64,000 nucleotides of DNA from Sanderia malayensis (GCA_013076295.1 RQOL01000466.1:992001-1056000); one strand, 5' to 3'. Positions 41,496 to 54,541 are shown, counted from the stretch's first letter. Translations and numbers: made by a program. Notes: a model not told the origin generated them from the letters alone.

Positions 41496-44231
41496 CTTGT
41501 AAACGATATCCTTTATTAGCATGTATTGGCGCATATGATGTAGAGAAATCTGACAATTAATGGCAGAACGAGCCATGCGCATCTATATATACAGAGTGTG
41601 ACATAATAGACAATTATGTCGAATAGAAAGATGCTTGTGATTTGTTCTAGGCTTCTTCCATCTCCGTTACAAGAACAATAAAACAAGACCAAACGAAAAT
41701 GAAACATGTAAAAATAACTGTTTCGGGATTGTCTTGGTTATTTCAGAGTAGTGGTGTGATCATGCATAGAGACAGTTTACCTTATGAAAACAACCCAGCT
41801 TAGGGAATTAAAAATTTCAAAGAGATTTTCATGCGCTACCGTTAATCCGTTGGGATGGAGGGCAGACAGGCTTAATGGCTTCAAAACGCTTGCAAATAAA
41901 CATCCTAAAATGAAATTCGTCATGAATGAAGATTGTTGGGAAAAGAAATCCAGTCCTGTGTCTCCGATTACCCACAGCTTGGGGTTAATACGCATGCGTA
42001 CATCGATATTTAGGTCTCAAGATCGATGAGCGCACGTGCAATAACCCAATCATCTTGGCCGTAATCCGAGATAATCCGCAACTTATCTTGACAACAAAAA
42101 ACATAATGGTAAATGGAACAGTTACAAAATGAGCGCCGATGAAACTCCCAACGAGGAGAACCATCAGAGCAACGAAACTGGCGATCCTCTCTCCAGTGAG
42201 ATTACGCGGAAACAGCCTTCTCTTTATGAACAGCTAACGTGTGCTGTATTGAATAATGGACTTTATTCATTCTAACGAATCAAGAGTTGTACAGTGCATA
42301 AAGCTAACTGTCCGTGTGATTAAATTTCAAACCATAAGAGTTATGACTCACCAGTAACACCTGGCGATTGAGGTGAGTTGGATAACAGTTTGAAGAGACA
42401 GACTTTGATGATGAGACTGAGCAAATGAGTGACCAAGATTGTCTTACATTGCGGGAAATTTAATAATCATCAGTGCTGTTATAGCTTATCCATCATTCAG
42501 GGCTTCTTTGTGCTCAAGATCTTTCAGCATCAGATGACTCAGTGTTAGTTGATATGTTATTGCACATGTTTCATAGGTTTGTCTCTTTCAACCAAAGCAA
42601 CGCAGTACTGCTCTATCATGAAATATCACATAAATCTAAAATTTGCACTACCCCTTAAGGTATCATTCGGCCCATTGATAAACAATGTATAAGTGAATGC
42701 TTTCCAGGAGGTTACGCATGCAACTTTGTTTGAATATGCTTTGCTAACACGTTCGCTCTGACAACAAACCTGGATCAGCATTCAGTGCTAAGCATTCCTC
42801 AATTTGGCATGAAAATTGTGAAGATTCAGCCTCTTATATTCTGGATCTAAAATTGCCTTATTGCTCTAAAGCTTACCATTTTGGGCGGACACCCAGATCT
42901 TTACGAAAACCCAATTAGATCAAATCAAAAGTTACAATCTTTCACAAACAAAATTCTTGATATTCACAAAGACCACGCAGAACGTAAAGTCAATTGATTC
43001 TTTTTCAAGAATGAAAATGTTACAGCTTGCTAATTTTTCTTGAACCTGGTACATAAGATTTCTTAAATTTTCGCCATCCTAGTTCTAGTTTCTTATAAAC
43101 CAGTTCTTCTAAAAAAAGCAAAAATATGCTATGCCACATGAACATGCTTTGCTTAATCGTGCCCAGGTAGAAACTCTCAACCTAATCACCAATATCTCAA
43201 TAGTTGGGCATCAATTACCCGCGAGTGTATATCTATCCAGAAATCAAAACATATCTGAAAGTCTATATCCATCTAGAGGTCTCCTTTGTCCAGAGCGATG
43301 CTTCCAACTGGACAAGAAAATAATAGGCGGGTTGAGACATTGTTGGCCTGAGATTGTTTCCTCGGTTGACAATCAAGAACATCGCCATGACAAACAAAAG
43401 GGACATGGATTAGTTGCTCAGACACTCAGAACGAAAAGAGTTAAGCACAGAGCCTCCCATCACAGCTATAGGCTTGCATACATCCCGTTATACTATAAAC
43501 AAACGGGGAGCAGAGAAAAAGAGCATGAATTGAACCATTATGCTAAGATTACAGATAACGGAAACCAATATGGGTGAAAAGGCCGACCAAAAGATAATCG
43601 ATAGCTACACACACACCATCATACCGTTACGACCGTTATAATAACATAGCGGACAATTGCAATTGAACAAACCGCGCTGCACCGCAAAAATCACTCGATA
43701 ATGATACATGGACATGTTATGGCGTTACATTGGTGTATTTGGGTTAGGGTATTGGGTTTGCTGTCAACTGATGGGAAAACTCGAGTTGAAACTGGTTTCA
43801 CGGGTCCTTGTGTGAGAGCCAACAATTTTTCACACCTGCTAGTAATGACGACACAGGATAGAAATGCTTTGAATTGGCACAAAAATAAAAATAAACGGGC
43901 TGTTGTGTAAATCTATTTTATAACAAATGATATATTTCGTATTACTGTTAGCTGGATTGAATCCATGCTGACAATAGCAAAGAGCAGTTTCCCTTGGGTC
44001 TGATCCGATCCCTGTTTGACTAATTGAATGTGTAATACAAATACAACTCATCCATTAAATTGGATTGACAGCAGCATCTCATTCGACCCCGGTGCAACTG
44101 TCAATTCAATTCAATGTGCGACGGATGCCACTGTCAATTCAATTCAATGTGTGACGGATGGAACTATCAATTCAATTCAATGCGCTGTGTAGATGTATCG
44201 GTGACGGCATGACAATAAATAAGAAACAATA
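41496..44231. other. Intergenic region between FGF-B and calpain-7
   Basis: No recognised gene. Two unexplained plus-strand frames: 42129-42275 (48 codons, acidic, opens MSADETPNEENHQSNE) and 43131-43577 (148 codons, His/Arg-rich). The latter is the longest unassigned frame in the window. Neither has recognisable domains. Confidence 0.4.
44096..44190. repeat. ~38-bp tandem repeat, three copies
   Basis: CAATTCAATTCAATGYGYGA-type units recur three times, just downstream of the calpain-7 stop. Confidence 0.85.
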
Positions 44232-47200
44232 TTACGCCTTACGTAGGTTGAAGGCTGCTGATGCGGCGATTTCGAGAAAGAACTGGCTTTCTTGTCCAGG
44301 TAGAAATGTCGACGTGATGATCTTGTAGCGACCAGGGGAACATCTTGCAATTCAAACGCCATGAATCCCCACCTAAAAGCAAACAATTGTAATTTAGTCC
44401 CCTTTCTCGGTGTAAAATGATTTGGATCAAGAAGTAACAAAATGGAGACTGAAAGATCCAGCCAAGCTCTATGAAGTTGAACAAGTCGTGACAAAGACGT
44501 AAATACGTGGGTTATACGTGGGTAAAAACAAGCTTTACATTGAAGTACAAGCTCTACTGCTTCTCTAAATGGTTCAAGCCAAAAAGTCAACTCGATAAAA
44601 CTCGTGCAATGAACTAAAGCACTATAAAGCTTGTGCAAAAGAATACAAACTCAATAAAGCTCGTGCAATGGAATACAAGTACTATAAAGATAGTGCAATG
44701 ATTCTGCAAAAAAAGCAGCTCTGACCACGCTTGAAACAGTTGATGCAAAAAAGCACCAGTTCTATAAAGATAGTACAATGAAATACAAGCACTAATGAGC
44801 TTTTGATTTCTATAAAGCTCTTCAAAAGGAAACACGAGGCCTACAATCTTAGAATCAAGGTTGGTAAAGAATCTCATACTGACCTATAGTCTCCAGACGA
44901 CTTCTTGAAGCTGCCATCTTGAGAAACGATTTCTGCTCCAACTGCAAATTGTCTACAAAAGTAAGTAAAAAGCTTTAAACATGCTTATTGAAGTTCTAAG
45001 ACTCTTTTGGTAGCATACAAATCTCTTGGTAGCATACAAATCTCTTGGTAGCATACAAAACAAGGAAAGTTTGAAAAGATCTAAAGATATAGGAATAACA
45101 TATTTGAATTGTGAAAGTTGAAGTTGTAAAACTTGAAGCAAATACAAAATACAGTCAACTCTGTCTAATTCGAACACCCTAGGGAAGGGTGAAAATGTTC
45201 GAATCACAAAAGGTTCGAATTATAGAGGTTTGTTTTATAAGGATTGGGTCTTTGGTGATCCTTGAAGGCACAGAGAATTAGATAGAGTTCGAATTACACG
45301 AGTTCGAACTGTGCAGATTTGACTGTAAAACAAAATCCGAAGAGAAAATACATCGCTCGAACCATCGAGGTTAAACTTCTGTGCCTCGTCGTAATAAAGC
45401 ATGTTAGGGTAATTTCAGATCAAATGAACAAGTAGTAAGAAAAGTAAGCATACTTGGGGGCTTCTATTTTGATCAGCAGGGAACATGGTGTATTCGAAAT
45501 AATTTCCAAGTCAAACTTCGGATTGCTCGAGTACGACGCGTGATTCGCAGATCCTCCCGCGCTTGCTTTCGTCCAATTACCAGTAAGCTGGGGGGAAATT
45601 GCACCAATCAGATTGAGATATGAGGTAAATTGTCAGTAGGAATTTATCACACACCGTACGAAGCAATGAAATTGAATAACGGCTGAAAATTTGCCATTGA
45701 GAGAGACGCTCACCCTTTTTCTTGATGTAAAGGGGTCCAAAACAGGACGTAACTCAAATTTCACAGTTCCATAGACCTAAAACACAAACATCCCATTTAG
45801 CTACGAGTCAGAATTTAACATATTCTTCTACGAATCAAATGATATACAGTGAACTACCAGCACGAGCCTTTACAACCAAATGGTGCTCCATTGGGGAGAC
45901 TAATTGTACAACAAGACATTTCAAAGGAAGATATGCTTATGCAGTTGAATGGACCAAGGAGTTCGTTATATCAAGAACCCAGTAGTAAGAATCAGTACTA
46001 ATAGAAACATACAGGTACATCTTACCTTAAGTGTATAAAAAATAGTATTGTATTTTTCATATTGCGATATGACCAATGTGTAGTTCTGAGTGCCTTTGGA
46101 TGGCTGCATCTTTGTTAGATAATGGGGACTGTTAATCTTTGTCCCTTCGATGTATGCCTTGTCTATTCAAAACAACAAACATTATATATTTACTGGGGTC
46201 ACGGTGTTAATGATTGCAAAGCGAACAGCGAGGTTGGATGAAGCTCGTCAAGACATTGGTATATTGTAGAATGGAACTTCCATTAATCGATGCCTCTATA
46301 CAATGAGCATCTCTGAACAATGAATACATTTTATTACCAGAAATGCTTCAAAATTGGTCATCTATTTGCAAAAGCAATCTCCGTGCAACGAATACCTCAT
46401 TGCAACAAATAAAATCACAAATCCATAGATATCCGTTATATGGACGTTCCAGTGTAGTCCTGAAGTCCACAAAATGTTACAGCATCAGCAAATGTTACAG
46501 CATCCCTTTACAAACACGGACCAGGCATCGATGTAAATAAATTGCAGAGAAATAAAGCATTATATGCACGGTAGAAATTCATGATTACCTGGATAGTAAA
46601 CACGGGCATTGTCATTGGGACTTTTGTAAACATGGACAGTAATGAACTCTTTATTGTCAGCAAAATCATCCTGAAAAAAAGCATTCGTTAACCAGAGAAT
46701 GAGAATCAAGCAATTTTAGCATATCTGTTTATAAATGAGAGGAGAGATGTAATTGGAACTCAATATAATCACTAATGTTAAGCTCAAATAATATTATCTG
46801 TCTGACTCCTATTTTTATCATCGCTTCTCTTTATATAACTTTGACGAGTTCAAACCTCATTTGTGTATTACAGCTCTCCCTATAAGTACCACGTTCGACT
46901 AGTTGAATGTAAATATCACCGACTAAAACCCACCCTTTCTGTGATGTGCCTTGTAAGAAGGATCCACACTATGCTTGCACTGTCCCCACTGTGAACGGTA
47001 AGTTTGTACTGTGGATTGTCCCCTTCAAGGCAAAGAAAGTATACATTAATTGACAAATATAGCGGACGCGCATATGGAAAAGTAAACAGCAATGCTGACC
47101 CTTGCTGCTCCTGGCGAGTTCTCAAGCTACAAAGAGCCCAGGCTAGCTGTCGTTAATGTGCATGCTCTACGAGTGGCAGAAAGGCAAATACACAGCAATG

Positions 47201-50200
47201 CTGACCAATGCTGCTCCTGGCTAGTTCTCAAGCTACAAAGAGCCCAGGCTAGCTGTCGTCAATGTGCATGCTCCACGAGTAGCAGAATAGCAATACTCAC
47301 CGATGTTATACGAGTCCTTGATGGGTCCTTTGGTGGCTTGCCACTTTCTGCACCGAAAGTAAAGAATATAGACAGCATCATTTGAAGATTAATTCATAGC
47401 TGAGCAATCAGCAATGCCTGCAGATTGGAGAAATGCACTAGCAATATTGTCACTGATACTCACGAGTGAATCGTGAATTTGTATTGAAACAGTTTGGGAT
47501 TCCAACTCATGTAGAACACATCGAAAAAGCGGCAAACAGATTCCCAATTGATCCAGAATACACCTGCAAATCCAAAACATTGACATCAAACCGCTTTGCA
47601 CTGCAGAATTCGTAACGAATTATATACACTTTTATGCGAAGCTTCATGCGAGCTTCAGTTCAATCCTTAATAAACTGGGACTGATAATTGGTTAGGAAGT
47701 AACTTGGTGTTTACCATTGTCATTTTGTAATGCTTCTCTTCTATCATAATTCAAAGCTCTCAGCAAATCAGGCGTCCAACTCTCTGTGTCAGTTTCGCTG
47801 AATCTTCCCTGAAAATAATCGACAAATATATGTATCCAAATAATAATGAAATACACCTGCACCTCTCCCGGTACAACAGAGGCAAATAGCCTCGAGGCTC
47901 AGCCTGGGACCATGAATAATTTTAGCAATTCTCTAGTATTTTGATTGTTCTCGAAAATTTGAGACTGATAATAATCAAGAAAGCTCTTGTGTATTGTGGC
48001 CTCAGGGCCTCTAAATCAATTCCCTGGTCCTGCCTTTATCCAACATGGGTACATCTATACTAAACTAGGTAAAGACCTACGTCAATTACCCGCTATCACA
48101 AGGTAACGGGTGGATTTGACGCGCCAATGGGCAGTCAGGGGTCAAGCGCTAAACCTGAAGCACGCCACACAAACATTAGCATAGCACAACGTCACGTCAA
48201 GACAGTATGATCCCCAGTATACACGAGCTACGTGTTATGATAGTTTTCAATCGCATGCATGAATTTCTGAGATAGACGATCGCATACCTTCCATCGAAGA
48301 TGATTCCAGGGGTTCTTCAGTTGGAGCAGCCACAAGTCCTTTGAGAAGAAGAAAAATTATAATCACAAGCCCTCACTGCAATACGTAAGTTTCACGACTC
48401 GTTACCTCGAGTCCCTGTTACCCATCCTCCCATATACCACCTCAACTGTTAATGTCGACAATTCATTGTCTCGTGTAAAATGCAAAGTAGTGATGTCATT
48501 TCAAACAATGCAAAAATACAAGTACTGCTATCACCTGGATTTTCCTGATATCCAAAACAGCATACGCGTGCGTGGGAACGAGGCCAGTTCGCTCTGCCTC
48601 AACCTCAGAGAGAAATCCTGTTGCAACTGTTATCAATACATCACCTTGGATGGAAAAGACGAGAATCAACTTGAGAATCAACTGTGCAAAAATGATAATA
48701 ACATCATATATTGAAGTGGTAATATCTTAAACACAAACCTCTGTGAAGTCCTTCGAACATTCGTTCAAACATTCGGGTTTTGTTGACCTCATCATTTTTC
48801 AATGAAAATCTCTCTGGAATCCAACCGGTTAACGCGCCAAGGTCAATATTCTGAGAGAAAATGAGACCACATTGTACAAACGTCAAAGATACATGATGCT
48901 ATGCATCTATGCCGATTTTATTATGCTATTAGTGTGCAATCATTGTGCTATTAGGATATGTGTAGTGGAATACAATTGATACAATCTAGAAAGCATAAAA
49001 CTCAAACGTGATTATCATAGTAGATTCTCAAATTTAACATGCAAAAAAAGAATTAGGCTTACTGAATTTGAGCCAGGGAAATCATATCCTCCCATCACCT
49101 GCAAACATTAAGAATCGTAAATAGTGATACATGCAATTCGCAGACAAAAGACACCATCTGATACATATGTGCTAGGCAATTGCTGTTTTGTAACTATAGG
49201 AAATTGGCAAATGAAAATCTATACAGTGAATCATGATGGAATTGACCCAGATGGAGCCTGCAGTGTTCATCTCGATGCATATTGGAAGTTCGTAAAGCTC
49301 AGTGTAAATTGTACGATAAAACAGCAACATAATATCAAGAGATTTCAGGTCCATTATGCTGCGAAGCACGTTACATAGGAGTGTTTAGTGGAGCTTTAGT
49401 ATACATCAAGAACACATTGCATCAGTTCATGGTATCCATACCTTGATGTATGCTTTCTCAAGCAGGCTGACCCAAAATTCGTCAGAATTATTTGAGTATG
49501 AGCAGAGAAGCTGGCCATCCTTGCCCAACGGTAGCGTATCATCAATAACAACCTAATAAAATAATATATCAATAAATCAAAATGGATGCATAAAGATTCG
49601 GACAAGGAATCTACATTGTCAAAGAAATTCAAGTGAACGGCATTTGCAATGAATCTCATCAAATCAAGCAACTAAAGTAGAAGCTCTTTTAACAGACACC
49701 TCTATAGTCTGAGTGCAGACTTTACATGAGATTGTGCAGAAGAAGAGCAAAGAAATTACTCTATTAATTACTCTATAAATTACTCTAAATTACTTTACAG
49801 GAGACTTAGAAAGAAGTCTCCTGTAAAGTCTACACGCAGACTAGGACCTTTGTACAAGGGAATACTGGTACTATGCAGAAGAAACCTTCGAATCTCTTAA
49901 TGAACAACCAGAGAGCGAATGCCTCTTCAAAGCAAACCGCACGTCCAGATAGGTGTCCGGATCAGGGAAGTTCAGCTGTAATCCGACTGCCCGGGATCCA
50001 TATTGCACAACAACAACAACAACAACAACAGCAACAACAACAGCAGCAACAACAATGTCAGCAACAACAACAACAATAGCAGCAACAACAACAACAATAG
50101 ATTGCTCAGGGAAGAAAACACAAAAACAACACAGAAGCAGATAAAAGCAGCAGCTCTACCTCCTACCTTTCTGCGTACGCCATTGATCGTCAGCTTGACC

Positions 50201-51469
50201 ATGTACTTTCCGCATGGATTGATAATTGGCTTTCCGTTCTTATTTTGAGGGTAAATAACGCTGCAAAATAGTGGCAGAGAAAGATTATAATAAAACCATA
50301 CATCTTAAAGAATACTATGCAGTCGTTTCTAAAAGTGAAATTCTGCTATATGCAAAGATGCTACTCTCTTCAAAAAATACAGCCTGTACCCCGTGATCAA
50401 TTGCTTTTTGAATTTTCGTTCATATGCAGCACTGATAGCAAGAGACGCAACGAAGGAGCAATCGGAAACCACAGTCTGAAATACCAAATTGATCAATACG
50501 TTAGTAACATAAAAAATATGTAAAATTGCTTTGAAAATCGAAAACATAGCGAAACATAATAAATACTAAAGCTTTTCGTCTGACACTCATCAGAGTAGTA
50601 CGTCAGAAAGCTTTAGTATTTATTATTTTCAAAGCAATTTTGAAGTTCTGTACCGATCCAAGAATGTTATAAAAATATGTCCATTAAAAGAAAGTTTCAT
50701 TGTGCATAACTGTACATAAAGCAATAAGTTGCGTATGCCCTGATAAAGCTGTTATCTTTATGGACAAGATTAGCGCAGATTTTCCCACATTTATTCATTC
50801 CTTATTTTCCACGGTTATCTTTTGATCTAACCAGTGATTGTGCGCTTTGTATTCGTCTGCGGAACAGAAAGGTTCCAAAGTCCAAAGAATTGTATAAAAA
50901 GTCAACAATTGATATAAGCACTGACTGGAACTTGGAAGAATGATTATGCAAATGCATGATCTCCCTTTCATCAACAATTAAAGCGAATAAGAAAAGCATA
51001 CCCTATTCTTGCTTAGCAGCTCTCGAATTTATATATCTTTGACGTTATACACTGCCGACCATTTTAATTGGGGCTGGTTTTAAATCAGCGCTAAAATAAG
51101 CTTTGCTGGGAATTCCTCAAAATCCTAGTTACTTAGAATTAGCCTTTAACGAGGTTGTGCGGTGATAATTCGCTTCCAGCAAAACATGCAAATGTTGGTC
51201 ATTTTAGAGTCCATTATAAAAACAACTGCAGCTACTTTTTTTAGGATGGGATAAATTAGTCTATGTCCACGCAAAATACAATCTATGAGACAGGCATATT
51301 TACTAGATATATCTGAAAATACCTTAGCTAGTTTATTTGGCAGATAATTTCCGAAATTAGCAGTGAGTATAAAGTTGAAGTCTTATAAGCCTCGGAGTCA
51401 ATCACCTGTCTAATACTCAAACTTGAAACAGCGTAAATCATATGTGGTTCTTCGCATAAATCTCCTGGC
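44232..51469 (-). CDS. CAPN7: Calpain-7 (PalB homologue), 5' exons not found; frameshift in last exon
   Basis: Cysteine protease linked to ESCRT-III. Eighteen exons on the minus strand: 51469-51406, 50475-50390, 50260-50167, 49552-49442, 49098-49063, 48850-48739, 48644-48535, 48338-48288, 47808-47715, 47563-47464, 47347-47301, 47022-46934, 46670-46589, 46162-46026, 45776-45714, 45587-45454, 44952-44884 and 44372-44232 (about 540 codons). The catalytic triad is visible: Cys in [19 protein letters not shown], His in [14 protein letters not shown] and Asn in [11 protein letters not shown]. Other family blocks are [26 protein letters not shown] and two C2-like beta-sandwich domains ([27 protein letters not shown]). 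The N-terminal MIT domains and about 230 residues are missing from the window. In the last exon the frame breaks after FELQDVP at a run of four C (plus strand GGGG, 44335-44338). The -1 frame continues [10 protein letters not shown] and ends NLRKA-stop at 44232. Confidence 0.93.
44570..44830. repeat. Degenerate ~46-bp tandem repeat in calpain-7 last intron
   Basis: Units carrying CTATAAAG.T.GTGCAATG and ATACAAGCACT recur about five times with substitutions. Confidence 0.65.
45004..45059. repeat. Short tandem repeat, three copies
   Basis: TGGTAGCATACAAATCTCT is repeated in tandem three times in a calpain-7 intron. Confidence 0.95.
45152..45325. mobile_element. 174-bp pogo-like MITE, family 2, copy 2 (inverted)
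   Basis: Same family as 25625-25796 but in the opposite orientation. CAGTCAACTC starts the left end, CAGATTTGACTG closes the right, and TA flanks both sides. Lies in a calpain-7 intron. Confidence 0.85.
47087..47298. repeat. 106-bp tandem duplication in calpain-7 intron
   Basis: Two direct copies of about 106 bp (CAGCAATGCTGACC to CACGAGT) with a few differences. The second copy ends at the donor site of the exon at 47347-47301. Confidence 0.9.
49792..49829. repeat. Perfect 16-bp-stem hairpin
   Basis: 49792-49807 is perfectly complementary to 49814-49829 across six bases. It is preceded by three AATTACTCTA-type direct repeats. Located in a calpain-7 intron. Confidence 0.9.
50007..50100. repeat. 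(CAA)n/(CAG) microsatellite
   Basis: Imperfect CAA run with CAG and TAG interruptions in a calpain-7 intron. The poly-Gln and poly-Leu frames through it are artefacts. Confidence 0.97.
50522..50641 (-). repeat. Fold-back repeat with hammerhead-like core, copy 2
   Basis: Outer inverted repeats AAAATTGCTTTGAAAAT (50522-50538) and complement (to 50641). On the minus strand: a long strand complementary to the region after GAAA, then CTGATGA (50593-50587), nine bases, GAAA (50577-50574). The 17-18 bp pairing next to GAAA would serve as stem III. Sequence beyond the inverted repeat (GAAGTTCTGTACCGATC) is shared with copy 1, so the unit is part of a larger element. Confidence 0.7.
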
Positions 51470-52351
51470 CTAAAATGAACAGAACCAGAGATAAAAAAAT
51501 AGCATCTTAACGCTTTTAAATGCGATTTAGTTTAGAAATAAAAACATCTTGCTTATAGCTAAATAGTTCAAGTTTCTTTCAAACAAGCTTCATTCATTTA
51601 AAGAGACATGAAAATAAGAAACAGAGAAGGGATATGCATAAAGAAGGATTATTTCACTTTTCTACCCAATCCCAAGAAAACTAGAAAAACAACTATCAAC
51701 TCATTCCAGAAACAACTAAACTTTCTTCCCCTCGCAGTCATTTGGCATTGTTAAATATTTTGATTTTGAGATTGAGTTGAGAGACTCTTAAAACCCGGTC
51801 GCTTGTTTGTTCTTTCTGACTCGAAAACAACTTATTATAAAACAAACAGCGCCCTTCATTCCCTCATGTCTACCTCATTATCACTGCATTCCCCGGATAC
51901 ACCATCTCGGCTTCTGCGTTGCGAAATATTTTCATTTCAAGAAGCCTTGATTCATAAAACCTGCTAACGACTCATTCTAAAAACCGTTGCATTATAGCTG
52001 CTACTTCTATGCACTATGGCAACATTTACTTGTTTTTTCTCTCTGTTTCGAAAACAACCCAGAAAACAAACAGCGCCCTTCATTCCCTCATGTCCACCTC
52101 ATTATCACTGCATTCCCCGGATACACGGTCTCGGCTTCTGCGTTGTGAAAGATTCAATTTCCAAGAGGCCTGGCTATTAGCAAGTTCAATAATAAAATGG
52201 CCTTTGCCCTACAACCAATGGCTTTACAACCAACAAAATAGAAAGCAAACTCTTTCATAACTACTTTGCAAAGGGGTATTAATGGTATTGCAAAACAATC
52301 AACCATGATTATTCATTGGAGATCCTGGAGGAATTTCATTGAAATGTTCTG
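51470..52351. other. Upstream of secreted precursor 1; contains a ~145-bp direct duplication
   Basis: 51802-51950 and 52028-52175 are direct copies sharing CAAACAGCGCCCTTCATTCC, CCTCATTATCACTGCATTCC and CTCGGCTTCTGCGTTG. I could not find calpain-7 5' exons here. Confidence 0.7.
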
Positions 52352-52360
52352 TATAAAATA
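52352..52360 (+). promoter_or_regulatory. TATA box and 5' UTR exon of secreted precursor 1
   Basis: TATAAAATA about 30 bp before a likely start near 52382. A short untranslated exon (to 52420, AAG|GTAACT) is followed by an intron ending TTTCACAG at 52546. Confidence 0.7.
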
Positions 52361-52568
52361 GGGAGAGGCAAACACATTTCAGCACAGCTCATCACAACAG
52401 AAAAAGACTTCATACAGAAGGTAACTGTACAGTAAACAACCTTATCATATTTAGCCTTTCTAATATATATATATCTATCAAGCTTGTTTTCCACTTTTTT
52501 CAATGTTTTTCATGAAAGATTAAAGTCAAAATATTTTCTTTCACAGCTTCTACGCTTGCTGTATCAAA

Positions 52569-53037
52569 ATGAGAGCCTATCTGTTAGTATCAATTCTCCT
52601 TCTTGGACTGTGTTGCTTCGTGTTTGCAGCACCCGAAGGTGAGAATGGTTCAATTCATGATATCGCTGACAAATAATGCTCCAAATATTGTTTGCTATCT
52701 TATAAATATTTACAATAATCACTGAAGATTATTAACTGTGTTTATTGCAGCTCCTGAACAGAATGACGAAGTTGCAAGGCAAGAATCTGAAGATGAAGAC
52801 AAAGTAATGGAAGATGAATCTGATGATGAACCGAATGATGATGACTCATCTGAAATGACATCTGATGAGACTGACGAAGACCCCATGAACATTGCAACTC
52901 AGAACAGCCCAATAGTTCGTCGTAGATGGACTCGTCGTAGATGGACTCGTCGCAGATGGGCTCGTCGCAGATATGTTCGTCGCAGATGGAGTCGTCGTAG
53001 ATGGGTTCGTCGCAGATGGAGCCGTCGCAGGTTTTAA
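52569..53037 (+). CDS. Secreted acidic/arginine-repeat precursor 1 (antimicrobial-peptide-like)
   Basis: No named family recognised with certainty. Two coding exons, 52569-52638 and 52751-53037, split by a phase-1 intron, give 118 codons. Residues 1-20 (MRAYLLVSILLLGLCCFVFA) are a textbook signal peptide. Residues 21 to about 75 form a propiece with 24 Asp/Glu and only two basic residues. Residues 79-118 are eight tandem pentapeptides of form [VTAS]-RRR-[WYF], the aromatic being Trp six times, Tyr once and Phe last, with 24 Arg in all. The layout of signal, anionic propiece and cationic Trp/Arg tail resembles antimicrobial precursors such as cnidarian arminins, where the propiece neutralises the peptide until release. 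Alternatives: a secreted polyampholyte for matrix or mineral, or a nucleic-acid binder. There is no Cys in the tail and no amidation Gly. TATA box and 5' UTR intron support expression. A paralogue follows at 57548. Confidence 0.85.
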
Positions 53038-54541
53038 GAAAGAAAAGCTCTGCATTAACGAACATGTCTAAAAACAAACTTCCAGCATTAGTGTGATATT
53101 TTTAACACGTTTTTTTCTCATTATATCTAAGTTGAGCATTAATAATTCTTGGTTTTTATGCGTTCAATAGCTTACACTGTTTCTGAACATATAGCAACGC
53201 GGGGCATGTGGTGAAAATAGCTATCATGACACCTAACATGAAATTACAGAAGCATATATGCAAAACGTATAACGCCAACTATGAAATTCACAGAGCTGTT
53301 CATGTCAAGCGCCGTGATTATTATAATTTTTCTATAAAACCTGCTTCATACATGGCATTATTGGCGCAGCAAATTAAAATAGGTTAAATTCGCGGATAAA
53401 GCGCGTCTGGAAGCGCCGCAAAATATTTGTTTCATCACATTTGTGAGCGAAGGGAAGGGAATCGCAAATAATTTTACGGTTTCAAAATGGCGACAACGAC
53501 GAAAAGAAATATCACGTCAGAGGATTCAAGAAAATTTACTGAAATGCTAGCTGAAAGAAGGAGAAGAAAACATTTAAGACACCAGGTCTTGTTAAAAACA
53601 TGTCCAACGATGGAACCAAGGAATATTGCTGTATTTTAGCGCAATAATAATGTTAGCTTATATAAACAACAAGCATCAAAAGGCCTATTTGTTGAAGTTG
53701 TCGTCTTGTTGATAAAGTAAATGGGTGGTGGCATATTTCACCGTCTGTTTCGATGACAAATTTTAAGAAGTTTTTCTGACATTTAACATTTTCAAACAAG
53801 TTTTCCTCTGAATGACGGGATGATTAATCTGGCGCATTTTTTGAAGCATGCGCTGTAAGGCTTTACCGCAGTTGATCACTTGGGATCGAAGTGATCAAAA
53901 GTGATTCACACGGTTTTCAATTAAATTTGCTGCCCATTATTCGCTGTAAGAACCCAATGCGCATTATGCGCTCACAATTCGCCCTCTTGGGCAGGCTCAT
54001 TAATTTACTTGATTCACTTCAAATCGGAAAGATCGATTCAAACAGTCAATTATCAGAGTATAAAGTTCACATTTGGAAATTATTGAGACAATAATTCAAT
54101 TCGCTGCGCTCATAATGCTCTGTATGAACTAAGCGACAATTTGACTCTGCTCTGAATAATTACAATAAAGCTACATTATTTTGAAAAATTATGATGATAA
54201 AGCAAAGATCGATCAAAATGTTTCTCGGGAGCAAATGCGTTAACACGAAGTTGTCGCTTAAAATTCTTTTCGAGCTAAAATTTTGATTAAGCGGACCTGT
54301 GTTCAAAGACAAACTTGTTAATTACAAACTGAGACCAATAGATCAGTTGCTGCAAACTATGACAACGAATGAAACAAAATACATGCAAATCAAATAAGAT
54401 TCATTTCACTCCAGCCAATCAATATTAGAACGAAAGAGTTTTCCACGGCACTCATTTAATTCATTTCATTCATTTTAAAATATTTATACACGAATTCTCT
54501 ATCAGCTATGATAAAAATAAACTACTAATACAAATTAATAC
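53038..54541. other. Intergenic region after precursor 1
   Basis: No gene recognised. A 50-codon plus frame at 53487-53639 opens MATTTKRNITSEDSRKFTEM with a good start context and a possible donor after codon 33 (CAG|GTCTTG). It could be a first exon or an old transposon frame. Confidence 0.4.

Noticed and set aside
49873..50248. Poly-Gln, poly-Thr, poly-Asn and poly-Leu frames
   Set aside because: All are readings of one (CAA)n repeat inside a calpain-7 intron.
52915..53034. Neuropeptide precursor cleaved at RR sites
   Set aside because: Cleavage at each RRR would leave only one or two residues, and there is no Gly for amidation.
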